The notes: a model not told the origin generated them from the sequence alone. Shown: positions 1 to 9,365, numbered from the stretch's first letter. The stretch: 35,947 bases of DNA from Erysipelotrichaceae bacterium (GCA_031272515.1 JAISTR010000052.1:1-35947), one strand, 5' to 3'. A program made the numbers and translations.

Positions 1-28
1 GTGGCTGCCGGAAGAGAAAAACTGGTCG

Positions 29-1540
29 ATGATGTTGAATGAGCCGGACCATGGTTCTGACCCGGAAACCGGAGACGGCAGACCGGCGCTTCCGGGACGC
101 CGGTTCGCAACGCATGTCGCCTTCCGTATGATTTTGGATGGAGTGGAGAGTGCTTTTTGGACAGAGGTACAAGAGCCGAAGGAAGTACAGCAGGAAGTGG
201 AAGTGTACCGCCCCACCTGTGTCAAGGCAATCGCCCGCAACCAGGATGTGGGATTAGTGCAGGGCTTCAAACTGCAAGATGCTCCCATCACTTTGAATAA
301 CAAAGAGAAACTGCGGAATTTTAATAAATACTGGAAGGATCCAAAACACCATCTGCCGATGATTGTCATGGCAGAATATCTGCCAACACCGGATTCAAAA
401 TCAGATCTTTCATCAAAGCAGATTTTAGAACAGTCCCCCAGCGGAGGGACAGCTCGTATTGAAACGCATGGCAGCTTGCCGAAAATTGATCCGGGTGCTA
501 AAATCCTTGACTGCTTGAACAACATCGGTCGCTACCGCATGGGCTTCGCCCAGTATTTTATCCTTCCCTACAATATGATTCCCACTGCCAACAAACTGGG
601 CTTGGACATTAAGGAAGGGGACTTCTGCATGTTTGAGCCGCAGCATGTGAACAAGCGGATGACACGTGTCACCAAAGAAGAGATTGAGAAAGATCAAGAC
701 GCATTTCTGGCAAACTATGATGAGCGGGTGGGTAATTATCCAATGAACTTGAAGGTCAAATACGGCAACTGTATCTTTGTCTACCAAGCACGGGATATGC
801 GAATCGACCGGATTTTGCGTAAAGCTTCAAGCAGTGAAGAAAGCACACAAAAGCTTCAAAAGGAGATTAGCTTGGGCCAAGAAGAACAAGACCACAAACT
901 GCAAGCGAAAGAAGGAGAAATCAAAGATCTTCAAAGCAGAAATTCCCGTCTGCAAGGTGAAATTGAAACATTGAGAAAAGAGAAAAGCGAAGCTGGAAAA
1001 CCCTTTGAACAGCGGATAGAAAAACTCAAGAGTCAGCTTGAAAGAAAACAGGAAGTCATTCAATGGCTCTGGACCCGCTTTGAGCGTCCCAAAGATTTCA
1101 GTGAAATTGCGGACTGGGCAAAGGAGCGGTTTGATGGGCGTTTGATTTTACATAAAAGGGCAGAGGATCAGCTGAAAAAGCTGCCCCCGGATCGCCTGGA
1201 TATTCAGGTGCTGTGTGACTGCCTGGATTTTCTGGCATCAGAGTACCGTGATAATTGGCTTGCGAAAATAGATAAAGATCAGCTCAATGATTTATGTGAT
1301 GAAAAGTATGGCCGAAGATTTGAAGTCACCATGGTGACCGGAAATTCGCTTACAATTTACCGCAATGATTACTATATCAAATACCCGCTTGCGGGAAGTC
1401 CCAGCAAAGAAAATCCCCTGGACCATCATCTGAAAATCGGAGTGAAGCCCAAGGACCTTCTGCGCATCTATTTTCTTCGAGACAAAACCCAAAAAATCAT
1501 CGTGGTCGGCTCGCTGCCAGACCACCTGCCAACCGGCTAG
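29..1540 (+). CDS. Unrecognised protein with central coiled coil and RelE/ParE-like C-terminus (possibly 5'-truncated by window)
   Basis: I do not recognise the family as a whole. The reading frame is open to the left edge of the window (codons from base 2 read through without a stop), so the ATG at 29 may not be the true start; only a weak GGAAGAG lies about 12 nt before it. Residues about 40-265 form a globular region of unknown fold. Residues about 270-350 are Lys/Glu/Gln-rich heptads, a clear coiled coil. The last 130 residues begin with HKRAEDQLKKLP and end with LRIYFLRDKTQKIIVVGSL followed by PDHLPTG. That strand pattern, ending in a His-Leu-Pro motif, resembles the terminal strands of RelE/HigB/Gp49-type toxins; this is inference from pattern only. 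No partner antitoxin is visible downstream. No obvious terminator follows. Confidence 0.7.
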   Translation: MMLNEPDHGSDPETGDGRPALPGRRFATHVAFRMILDGVESAFWTEVQEPKEVQQEVEVYRPTCVKAIARNQDVGLVQGFKLQDAPITLNNKEKLRNFNKYWKDPKHHLPMIVMAEYLPTPDSKSDLSSKQILEQSPSGGTARIETHGSLPKIDPGAKILDCLNNIGRYRMGFAQYFILPYNMIPTANKLGLDIKEGDFCMFEPQHVNKRMTRVTKEEIEKDQDAFLANYDERVGNYPMNLKVKYGNCIFVYQARDMRIDRILRKASSSEESTQKLQKEISLGQEEQDHKLQAKEGEIKDLQSRNSRLQGEIETLRKEKSEAGKPFEQRIEKLKSQLERKQEVIQWLWTRFERPKDFSEIADWAKERFDGRLILHKRAEDQLKKLPPDRLDIQVLCDCLDFLASEYRDNWLAKIDKDQLNDLCDEKYGRRFEVTMVTGNSLTIYRNDYYIKYPLAGSPSKENPLDHHLKIGVKPKDLLRIYFLRDKTQKIIVVGSLPDHLPTG

Positions 1541-1661
1541 CAGTTTTTCAATCATGGGAAACTGACTGCGCAATCGTCAAACTCTCACCCACACTCCAAG
1601 GGCTCATGTACGATAAAACCGATAGCCTCCAAAATGTTCCCACAAAGCCGTATTTTTCCTA

Positions 1662-1735
1662 TTGTGCTTTCCTTTCTTTAGTTGTAAAATAAGCGTAGTT
1701 TAAGGGCGATACACAAAATAAAACAGGAGGCATAC
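1662..1735 (+). promoter_or_regulatory. Promoter and conserved leader, copy 1
   Basis: TTGTGC (1662-1667), a 17-nt spacer and TAAAAT (1685-1690) form a sigma-A-like promoter. Seven bases after the -10 box the motif GTTTAAGGGCGATACA begins at 1698, which is where transcription should start. The leader continues through an A-rich stretch to AGGAGG just before the ATG at 1736. The same arrangement occurs at 8164-8236 and, more diverged, at 10056-10131. Confidence 0.75.
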
Positions 1736-4700
1736 ATGTTGAAGTTTGTTTTACTTCGCGCCCGCAAACTGGTTTTACTGACCTTGAGTTTAATCATTTT
1801 GATGCCATTTCTGGCGGACACGAAGATTCAGGCGGCGGAATTTAACGTCACCTTCTATGTACGTGCCTTCGGGGGCGGCTGGACACAATATGGATCACCA
1901 ATCCCGACGGCAAATGATGGCGAAATTGTTTTTCCCACAGAGCCGGATATGACGACCAATGACTATGGCAGTTACCTGTCATTTTTAGGCTGGAGCACCA
2001 ACTCAGATCCCGATGAGGATGCGGTGCTGACGCTTGAAGGAGAGAAGATTACCGGCAATATCGAGCTCTATGCGGTGATGTCCAATGAGTACAAGATTGA
2101 ATACCGCTATTCCATTGGCGGTGATTTGATCATGTACAAGCTGGTATCGCCCGGCATGTCCTATCCCCGGCCCTCCGGACCGGAGCTGGAAAACGCGAAC
2201 TTCACGGTTGCGTCCAACCAGTGGTTTGAAGACGGCTGGCAGACCACCAGCGGTACTGAGATTCAATTCGGAACAGACCTGGTCTACAGCAATGCGACCC
2301 TGATTCCGGTATTCTATGATGCGGTGCAGGTTTCCTTTAATCTGCAAGGTGGCACCTATAACGGCAATGGCATCGACCCAATCAAGGTAAAAAAAGGCAG
2401 TACCTTCGAAGAGATCAGCGGGGTTCCTTTAGTCGCAGAAGTATCCAAGGTAGGTACCGTTGCCTCATACTGGTCTTTGAGTGCCACCGGTTCTGAGATT
2501 GCCTCCAATTACATATTCAATGCGGACACGGTTTTGCATGTTGTCTACAGCAGCGATGAAGGTGTTCCCTATCAGATTGTCTACTGGGTGGAAAAGCCCA
2601 ACCTGGGTGTCAACTTCTCACCCAGGCCCGGCAATGCCAACCACTACAACTACGGCTACTCGGTTCCCGTTGCCGGCTTTGGCTTACCCGGCCAGACCAT
2701 CGGCGGCCCCGGGTCCGGTGCTGATATCATCATCAATTCCATCCCGGCGTACAACTACTTCGATGTGGAGGACCCGATGCGCTGGGCGCAGTGGCAGGAC
2801 ACCGAACCCACCACGATTTCAGCGGATGGCACCACCATCGTCAATGTCTACTGCTCCCTGCGGGTTTATCGCATCATCTTTGAAATCACCGATGAAACCG
2901 ATCCCCAGTCCGGCTTACCGGTCGGCCGCTATATGGAGTACGACCGCGATGGCGATGGGGTCATGGAAATCTACAATCAAAGCACGCCTTACTCCTTCGA
3001 CTTCAAGTTCGGGGATAAGATCAATACCAAATGGCCGCATCCGGTCAATGGAGCCCTGTTCCATCATGAAAACGATGACCAGTACTCGCACTGGAACCAC
3101 CCCGATTTGGCAGTGGTTTCCGGGGTCTGGCAAACGCCCCGTACCGATATCACGGCGGCGATGATGCCGGCTTCCCCCAACGCCACCGGCTATGTGGTGA
3201 CCCTGGCCTGGACCCCGGCTTCCGGCTCGATCTGGATGTACTACTGGGCGGAACTTTTACCCGGAGAGCTGGAGGATCCAACGGTTACCAAGCGCGAATA
3301 CAATGGCACCTGGTGGGCTCTTCTGAGTGATTACAGTGCCATCATCCCCGACACCGCACCCGACATCGCTTCCAAGGCGATCCCGGGCTTTCAAGCCGGG
3401 ATTCAGGGTGACTTTTCCGATACCCCGGATGGGGTCGGTTATACCACCAACCTGGATGCCTACGGAAACTGGCACAACTATGTCAACCACTACTATCTGC
3501 GGACCCGTTCCAATCTCTACTACAACATGGAAGGACACGGCACCCCCAATCTGGCGGATGCCGGAATCGCCTACAGCGAATCCATCAATCCGCTGGGCTT
3601 GCCCGGTTATGAGTCCATCCCCTACGGAACCTCGATGGCAGCCTTTGACATCAGCGTGAGCGATGTACCCGGCTGGCGCTTTCTGGGCTGGTACCAGGAT
3701 GCCGCCGGTACTTTGGCCTATGACTTTTCCAACACCATGCCATCCACCGACTTGACCCTGTTTGCGAAGTGGGAATCCACCGATCTGACAGTCACCTTTA
3801 TGGACAGCGACGGCTCGACTTTTCTGGGCACCCAAGGTGTGCAGATGTACGGCCGCATCAACTTCAGCAACCTGACCTTCAATGGCATCCGTTATGTTTT
3901 AAACGAATACAACGATCCCAACAAGGGAGCCCTGGTGGGCTGGGAATACATCCCGTACTCCACCGGCGGACGGGTACCCTTTGACACTTCCACCACCCTG
4001 TGGCGAAATGAGACCCTCTATGCCGTCTGGCAAAGTACCGGCTTGACCGTCATGTATCACAGCACTTCCGGCTCCGTGCTGGAAGTCGATGACGGGGAGA
4101 ACGATGCGGGCTACAACCTGGGTGTCATCATCCCCACCCGCGATGATTCCGGCATTTCCTGCAGCGGCACCTCCGTGTTTGTGGGCTGGCGGATTGACGG
4201 GACCGGGGCGGTCTACAACGGCGGTGACAACCTGAATGTCATCGGCAACCTGCACATGTATCCGTACTGCGCCAATGAAAACGCGGACCTCTCCGACTTG
4301 GAATATGTGGAAAACGAAGGCCATCTGATTCAGTATGTCGATGGTTATGGCACCGTAATTCTGTCCTATGTGGCTTTGGACAACGACTTTGTACCCAAGC
4401 CTTCTGACAGTGACCTCAGCAGTGCCAACTTTATCTATCCCTCCGACAAAGTCTTTGAAGGGGAATGGATTTATCGCGGGGGCGGTGCGGTGGACTTTGA
4501 TGACGACCGGGTCAGCAGCGATCTGGTTTTGGAGCCGGTTCTCTATAATGGGGCCACCATCTTCTTTAATACCTATGCGACCCCGGCAGACTCCATCAAA
4601 GTCAAGGAAGGCCTGAGCTTTGGGGAGGTTGCCCTGCCGGATATCAACAGCTTCAGCCGCACCGGCTATCACCCGGTGGGCTGGTCGCTCTTGCCTGGCG

Positions 4701-7700
4701 ACAGCCTGAGTGACCCCACCCGTCCGGAGCTGGATTTGATTGATCCCTCTGATTTGATCAATACTTCCGAGGTGCACCTGTATTTGAAATGGGCAGGGAA
4801 TGACCACATCGCCTACCACATCACCTACTGGGTGGAAAAACCGAATTTGGGTGCCAACTTCACGCCGACTCCCGGAAACATCAACCACTATGATGTCGGC
4901 TACATCGATCCGACCACCTACTACGGGACCGCCGGCTATTCCATCGGCGGACCGACCAGCGCGGCGGATATCATCATCGACTCCATGCCAGCCTATACTA
5001 CTTTTACGACGGATGACCCGATGCACTGGGCTGTATGGCAGGCGACCTTACCGACGGTGATTGCCGGCGACGGTTCGACCATCGTCAACGTCTACGTGCG
5101 CTTGAAGAAATATACCATGACCTTCAATCTGGGCAGCAACAACTACCGGATGGTGGTCAACGGTGTCACCTATGACAGCAACACCAGCACCAGCTATCCG
5201 GTCTATACCATCGATTACAAGTTCGGGCAAACCATTGATGATATTTTCCCGCACCCGACCTTCGGCACCACCTTCAGCGGGTTTACGGGAAACAACCACT
5301 TTTATATGTGGGGAACCTCATATCTGAACCTGGGTGGTGAATCAGGCTTCATCTCCCCGCGCTATGTCGTAGGTGTGGAAATGATGCCGGTCGACTGGGA
5401 TTCCAACGGCTATACCGTTACCCTGCAGGTAAACAGCGCGACTGCGTATGGCTTGTTATACTGGCTGGAAATTCTGCCGGAGCAGGATTGTGACCGGGAT
5501 GGCTTAATCTGTCAGGACCGCTACAATTCAGTGCGGGGGGAAACCGTAACCTATGTCTATACCCCGGTTCATACCGGAACCAATTCCGGGTATGGAACCT
5601 ACCATAAGGCAATCTTTGGCTTCGACGCGGTACCCTCATTGATGACAACCGGTGCCTGTACCATTGCGATGCCACCGGCACTGCCGACTCCCGGCAGCTG
5701 CAGCAACTTCTTCTATGACCGCGTACGCGCGACCTTCTACTATGACTTGCGCGGCTTTGAAAGCCAGCTGATAGACCAGCTTGGCCAAGCGGCCTATGAT
5801 GCCCTGGTTGCCCCAAAGACCCTGATGTATGGCCAGAGCCTTTCAGACATGGACATCGACATCCCCAACCTGCTCAACCAGCAGGGTCAGACCAGCAACA
5901 CCTTCATCTACTGGAGCTCGGTAAGTGAGCTGACCTATGAGTTTGACTTTTCACAGACGATGCCGGTCAATGACCTGGTCGTCTATGCCTTATTTGAATC
6001 AACTGACCACACGGTGACCTTCCGTGACAGTGACAATTCACCGCTGGCCACCGACGGCTCCGACAAGCAGGGCGTCAAGGATGGCGGCACTGTGCGCTTT
6101 GACGGTTTGACCATCGGCGATGTGATTTATATTCCGGGTGAAACCTTCGACCCGGTAAAGGGTGTATTTTTGGGATGGCAGACCAAATCAACCAATGGGA
6201 CGATGGTGGATTTCCACAACAACACCCCGATTTACAGCGATGTGACCCTGTATGCCAAGTGGCAGTCCAACGGTCTGTATGTGGTATACCACAACACCGA
6301 CTACAGTGTGCTCTATACGGATCTGGGGGATGGCGGACAGGGCTACTCCGTAGGGACCCAGGTCGCTGTCAAGGACAAGACGGACAGCGAGCTCTCCGCA
6401 CTCACAATCCCGGCTTCCTCCAGCTTTGTGGGCTGGCGCATCAACGGGACCGGCTTGATCTACAAGAAAGACAGCCTGGTCAGTATCGATGGCATCATCC
6501 ATCTGTATCCGTTATTCAACTATACCTCCTATCCGCTGTCTTTGAACAAGGTGGAATTCTATTCCAATACCGGAGCGTCCGGCAGTACTGCCGGGGATCT
6601 GGACAATGACGGGATTGCGGAGATGGAATACACCATCGTCAACGGCAACAACTTCTATCTGCCGGAAGCAGCCCTGCTGCCTTTGTTCAAGAAATCCGGC
6701 AGTGTACTCAAGGGCTGGTCCACCAAACCGGATCCCAATGAAAACGGGGCGGTGTTCTACCCGACGGGTGCGGAGATTATTGCCAGCGGCAATCAGACTT
6801 TCTACGCTGTATACGGGGATGCTTTGAGCGTGACCTACCATGACAATACCGACTATGCGGACTTGAGTGTTCCCCTGGATGAGAGCGAATATTTAGAGGA
6901 TCAGCTGGTCTATGTCAAATTCGGCATCGACAGCAGCTTCATCTATAACGGCAAGACCTATACCTTCAGGGGCTGGAGCAGCGATGAGCATGCGCTAAGT
7001 GCCACCTATACCTTTGACGGCTTGAATTATTTCGCCATTACGCAAAACACCGACCTGTACGCCGTCTGGGAGGAAAGCTACAGCATCACCTATCTGGGCA
7101 ATGGCTTCCCGGGAGTGGTTCCTGTAGACAATACCCCGTATTTCAAAAATACCGATGTAACCCTTTCCTTTGATATCAATAGCAGCTATGCGATTGCCGA
7201 GAGTGAAGAGTACTTCCTGTTTGTGGGCTGGGATGAAGACCCGCAGGCAAGTGACCCCACCTATAAAGCCGGCGGACTCAATCATCTAAACATCCAGAAA
7301 GATGTCGTCCTCTATGCGATCTGGCAGCCGGCCTACCTGGTGGTCTATAACGGCAACGGCTTTACCGGCGTGGTGCCGATGGATACCACCCTGTATGTCA
7401 ATTCTGCCGGGGTAGCCGTACGCTTTGGCTTATTGAACCGCTATACCTCGCATGACAACCACAAATACAAGTTTGCGGGCTGGAACCAGGACCCCCTGGC
7501 TTCAGAGCCAATCTTTGCGCCCAATGGCACGACGACCTTTGCGATTACCGCCAACACCATCCTCTATGCGATTTGGGATCCGCTTTATATGGTCACTTAT
7601 GATGCCAATGGCTATGATGTCCATATGCACGACGACAACGAGTATGACCCGCAGGATGCGGTGACGGTGCTGTTTGCCGGGATTGAGAACTATGAGGATG

Positions 7701-8026
7701 CGGACTTCAGCTATACCTTCTTGGGCTGGGATACTGACCCGGATGCCGAAGAACCGACTTATACCGAAGACGGGGTAGCGGAGTTTGTGATCGAAAACGA
7801 CACCACTTTGTATGCGATTTATCGGGCAACCCCGAAAAATGACGAAGAAGACCGGGACGATCCGCTCGATGAGAAAGAGGAGATTGATCCACCAGCTCTC
7901 AGCAGCAACCCGGTGCCTTTGACCGGGGTGAATAATCAGCGGGGCTGGCTGAGTGCCCTTTGGGGTGTGTCGCTGTTAGGTGTGGTGATGGCGTATAAGA
8001 AGCGTAAAAGGAAAATGAATTGGTAA
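1736..8026 (+). CDS. Giant secreted InlB-repeat surface protein A with VPLTG sorting signal
   Basis: Predicted cell-wall-anchored surface protein of 2,096 aa. An N-terminal signal peptide (basic start, hydrophobic residues about 11-27, cleavage near IQAA at 31-34) leads into beta-rich, Tyr/Trp/Asp-rich sequence. A module of about 745 residues occurs twice in tandem: the YWVEKPNLG motif appears near residues 282 and 1031, the TVTFxDSD motif near 682 and 1423, and the SFVGWRI motif near 815 and 1562. Residues about 1697-2032 are four tandem repeats of about 84 residues with the Listeria-Bacteroides (InlB_B, Flg_new) pattern: YNGNG, GW, Y..G, TLYAIW. DxDxDGxxE-type loops (DRDGDGVME, DLDNDGIAE) suggest calcium binding. 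An acidic linker leads to VPLTG (residues 2060-2064), a hydrophobic helix and a basic tail. No sortase lies in the window. Paralogue of the gene at 10132. Ligand and role are unknown. GGAGG lies 5 nt before the ATG. Confidence 0.93.
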   Translation: MLKFVLLRARKLVLLTLSLIILMPFLADTKIQAAEFNVTFYVRAFGGGWTQYGSPIPTANDGEIVFPTEPDMTTNDYGSYLSFLGWSTNSDPDEDAVLTLEGEKITGNIELYAVMSNEYKIEYRYSIGGDLIMYKLVSPGMSYPRPSGPELENANFTVASNQWFEDGWQTTSGTEIQFGTDLVYSNATLIPVFYDAVQVSFNLQGGTYNGNGIDPIKVKKGSTFEEISGVPLVAEVSKVGTVASYWSLSATGSEIASNYIFNADTVLHVVYSSDEGVPYQIVYWVEKPNLGVNFSPRPGNANHYNYGYSVPVAGFGLPGQTIGGPGSGADIIINSIPAYNYFDVEDPMRWAQWQDTEPTTISADGTTIVNVYCSLRVYRIIFEITDETDPQSGLPVGRYMEYDRDGDGVMEIYNQSTPYSFDFKFGDKINTKWPHPVNGALFHHENDDQYSHWNHPDLAVVSGVWQTPRTDITAAMMPASPNATGYVVTLAWTPASGSIWMYYWAELLPGELEDPTVTKREYNGTWWALLSDYSAIIPDTAPDIASKAIPGFQAGIQGDFSDTPDGVGYTTNLDAYGNWHNYVNHYYLRTRSNLYYNMEGHGTPNLADAGIAYSESINPLGLPGYESIPYGTSMAAFDISVSDVPGWRFLGWYQDAAGTLAYDFSNTMPSTDLTLFAKWESTDLTVTFMDSDGSTFLGTQGVQMYGRINFSNLTFNGIRYVLNEYNDPNKGALVGWEYIPYSTGGRVPFDTSTTLWRNETLYAVWQSTGLTVMYHSTSGSVLEVDDGENDAGYNLGVIIPTRDDSGISCSGTSVFVGWRIDGTGAVYNGGDNLNVIGNLHMYPYCANENADLSDLEYVENEGHLIQYVDGYGTVILSYVALDNDFVPKPSDSDLSSANFIYPSDKVFEGEWIYRGGGAVDFDDDRVSSDLVLEPVLYNGATIFFNTYATPADSIKVKEGLSFGEVALPDINSFSRTGYHPVGWSLLPGDSLSDPTRPELDLIDPSDLINTSEVHLYLKWAGNDHIAYHITYWVEKPNLGANFTPTPGNINHYDVGYIDPTTYYGTAGYSIGGPTSAADIIIDSMPAYTTFTTDDPMHWAVWQATLPTVIAGDGSTIVNVYVRLKKYTMTFNLGSNNYRMVVNGVTYDSNTSTSYPVYTIDYKFGQTIDDIFPHPTFGTTFSGFTGNNHFYMWGTSYLNLGGESGFISPRYVVGVEMMPVDWDSNGYTVTLQVNSATAYGLLYWLEILPEQDCDRDGLICQDRYNSVRGETVTYVYTPVHTGTNSGYGTYHKAIFGFDAVPSLMTTGACTIAMPPALPTPGSCSNFFYDRVRATFYYDLRGFESQLIDQLGQAAYDALVAPKTLMYGQSLSDMDIDIPNLLNQQGQTSNTFIYWSSVSELTYEFDFSQTMPVNDLVVYALFESTDHTVTFRDSDNSPLATDGSDKQGVKDGGTVRFDGLTIGDVIYIPGETFDPVKGVFLGWQTKSTNGTMVDFHNNTPIYSDVTLYAKWQSNGLYVVYHNTDYSVLYTDLGDGGQGYSVGTQVAVKDKTDSELSALTIPASSSFVGWRINGTGLIYKKDSLVSIDGIIHLYPLFNYTSYPLSLNKVEFYSNTGASGSTAGDLDNDGIAEMEYTIVNGNNFYLPEAALLPLFKKSGSVLKGWSTKPDPNENGAVFYPTGAEIIASGNQTFYAVYGDALSVTYHDNTDYADLSVPLDESEYLEDQLVYVKFGIDSSFIYNGKTYTFRGWSSDEHALSATYTFDGLNYFAITQNTDLYAVWEESYSITYLGNGFPGVVPVDNTPYFKNTDVTLSFDINSSYAIAESEEYFLFVGWDEDPQASDPTYKAGGLNHLNIQKDVVLYAIWQPAYLVVYNGNGFTGVVPMDTTLYVNSAGVAVRFGLLNRYTSHDNHKYKFAGWNQDPLASEPIFAPNGTTTFAITANTILYAIWDPLYMVTYDANGYDVHMHDDNEYDPQDAVTVLFAGIENYEDADFSYTFLGWDTDPDAEEPTYTEDGVAEFVIENDTTLYAIYRATPKNDEEDRDDPLDEKEEIDPPALSSNPVPLTGVNNQRGWLSALWGVSLLGVVMAYKKRKRKMNW

Positions 8027-8033
8027 GTTAAAC

Positions 8034-8058
8034 AAAACCCGGTGATGCCGGGTTTTGT
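8034..8058 (+). terminator. Intrinsic terminator after surface protein A
   Basis: AAAACCCGG (8034-8042), loop TGATG, then CCGGGTTTT (8048-8056). A perfect nine-base stem ending in a U-run directly after the stop codon at 8024-8026. Confidence 0.85.
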
Positions 8059-8163
8059 GCTGGAAGGGCGGTGGATTGAAAAAAGTTCATCATAAAAACA
8101 TCTTCTATTCCCAACTTCCTCCCAAACACATCACAAAATAAGTGAAAACAGACACGCAATCTA

Positions 8164-8236
8164 TTGCCTTTTTGGGAATCATACGGTAAAATGATATTAG
8201 TTTAAGGGCGATACATGAAATAAAACTGGAGGTTTT
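8164..8236 (+). promoter_or_regulatory. Promoter and conserved leader, copy 2 (before the membrane protein gene)
   Basis: TTGCCT (8164-8169), a 17-nt spacer and TAAAAT (8187-8192). GTTTAAGGGCGATACA starts at 8200, again seven bases after the -10 box, and is followed by an almost unchanged leader with GGAGG at 8228-8232. The match to copy 1 covers about 35 leader bases and runs on into the first codons. ATTCCCAA (8107-8114) and TTGGGAAT (8172-8179) form a widely spaced inverted repeat whose right arm lies between the -35 and -10 boxes. Confidence 0.72.
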
Positions 8237-8347
8237 ATGTTGAAACAGGTTTTAATTCGTGATCGCAAAGCAGTTTGGGCTTACTCTTTGTTTTTGCGAA
8301 AAAACACGAAAATGGAAAACAGGGCTTGTGAGAAAGCCCCGCTTTGA
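8237..8347 (+). pseudogene. Truncated start of a surface-protein gene, or a leader ORF
   Basis: A 36-codon ORF begins with MLKQVLIRDRKAV, clearly related to the surface protein A start (MLKFVLLRARKLV). It then loses the signal-peptide hydrophobic core, becomes KNTKMENRACEKAPL and stops. It has its own promoter and GGAGG 4 nt before the ATG, so it is probably translated. Its TGA (8345-8347) overlaps an in-frame ATG (8344) of the downstream membrane-protein frame, so it could act as a coupled leader peptide. The alternative is a fossil left when a third surface-protein copy was deleted. I favour a fossil that now supplies expression signals to the next gene. Confidence 0.6.
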
Positions 8348-8430
8348 TGATGTCCGAACAGGTGAAATGCGCAAGCAACCGGAGCGGACATTTTGGTGTT
8401 GAGAGAGTTAGGCAGAAAGGAAAGCGGAAG

Positions 8431-9039
8431 ATGACCAGTGTCAAAAAGAAGCACGGCTTTGAAGTAAAGTTTCGGATGTTGACCCGATACCGTTTGAAAG
8501 TGCCCTGGTACGCCATGACTTTGGCGATGTTTTTGATCGGGGTGGCGATGCTGCCGGTAACCGGTCTTTGTGCCCTGGGTGCCGGTCTATACGGGTATGC
8601 GGACTTGTTCCGGATCATCCATATCGGTATCTTATTTACTCTTTATTGGCTGGTCGGGTACCTCTACCCGCATTTTGCCGAGGAAAATGCGAATCTGACC
8701 TTATGCTTTCCGGTAGCCGTGACAATCTTCTGGTTTTTGTTGGTTCTCAACCGCAATCTGCCGGCTTTATCCAATTACCACTACCCGTCCTTTGAATGGT
8801 CCCTGCGCTTTATGGTTGGCGCCGCCAATCAGCTCTACTCCGGCTTTGCGACCATCTTTGATGATGTCTACTACCTGCTGTGGGACAGCCTGCCCTACAG
8901 TTTGGGGAGGTTTTTTGACTTATTGCTGCTGCTGTTACTTCCCTGCGGGGGGACTTGGCTGTTATTGAAGGGGGCCAGGACCCGAAAGCGGCATGTGAGG
9001 GAAATATTCAAGGAAATCTTCACACCCCATGACAATTAA
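8431..9039 (+). CDS. Four-helix membrane protein 1 of unknown function
   Basis: A 202-aa protein of a family I do not recognise. A basic N-terminus (MTSVKKKHGFEVKFR) precedes KVPWYAM and four hydrophobic segments at about residues 28-48, 62-80, 92-108 and 160-178; the tail is basic and likely cytoplasmic. The stretch between helices 3 and 4 is rich in aromatic and Asp residues. It is paralogous to the protein at 9366: shared KVPWYAM, a helix with YWLxGYxYP, FWxLxxxxRNLP, YxGFAxxFxDxYxLL and LGxFFDLxLLxLxP. The ATG at 8431 is chosen because AAAGGA lies about 9 nt upstream; an in-frame ATG at 8344, overlapping the leader ORF stop, would add 29 residues. It lies downstream of a copy of the surface-protein promoter, suggesting co-expression with the surface proteins (inference). 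Confidence 0.78.
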   Translation: MTSVKKKHGFEVKFRMLTRYRLKVPWYAMTLAMFLIGVAMLPVTGLCALGAGLYGYADLFRIIHIGILFTLYWLVGYLYPHFAEENANLTLCFPVAVTIFWFLLVLNRNLPALSNYHYPSFEWSLRFMVGAANQLYSGFATIFDDVYYLLWDSLPYSLGRFFDLLLLLLLPCGGTWLLLKGARTRKRHVREIFKEIFTPHDN

Positions 9040-9365
9040 AGCCCACTTCTTTTCTAAGGGGAGATCCATAACGGTTCTCTCTTTTTTTTGGTTTTTGTGA
9101 AATTTTCAAAACTGAAATTTTCAAACCGGTAATTTCAAAATAGGAAAAAGTATCAAAATCGTTTGGATTAACAGGACAAATTCCTGAAAACAATCGATCT
9201 TTCCAAGTTCTTCCCCGGGAAGAGGGAGAATGGTATTAAAATTTAAAATGAATATAAAAATAGTAGGTATTTTTTTAAAATCAAAAAATATCAAAAACTT
9301 TCACAGATGAATCCCTGGAAAATAGGTAGAATATATTTATAGAGGAATTTGGGAGGAGGTTTGAT
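9040..9365. other. AT-rich intergenic region with a weak terminator and palindromic direct repeats
   Basis: No gene is seen in these 326 bases. A weak hairpin (GGGGAGATCC against GGTTCTCTC) followed by T8 at about 9057-9089 may end the first membrane gene's transcript. TGAAATTTTCAAA occurs at 9098-9110 and again at 9113-9125, with a partial third copy (TAATTTCAAAA) at 9129-9139. The remainder is A-rich. TAGAAT (9327-9332) or the overlapping TATATT could be a -10 box for the next gene, but no convincing -35 box is visible. Confidence 0.5.
9098..9139. repeat. 15-bp-spaced direct repeats of a palindrome
   Basis: Two exact TGAAATTTTCAAA copies start 15 bp apart, with a third degenerate copy 16 bp further on. 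Each unit contains the near-palindrome TGAAATTTTCA. They lie upstream of the second membrane-protein gene and could be an operator or a bent-DNA element. Confidence 0.5.

Noticed and set aside
2481-3164. A 227-codon plus-strand frame inside surface gene A
   Set aside because: Its product is rich in Pro/Ser/Arg/Thr, as expected for an out-of-frame reading of this repeat DNA, and the same shadow appears in gene B (10997-11506).
3899-5026. A 375-codon open frame on the minus strand inside surface gene A
   Set aside because: It lies wholly antisense to a well-supported gene, has no ribosome site or recognisable domain, and similar antisense frames recur under surface gene B. Codon bias of the Tyr/Asp/Thr-rich giants explains them.
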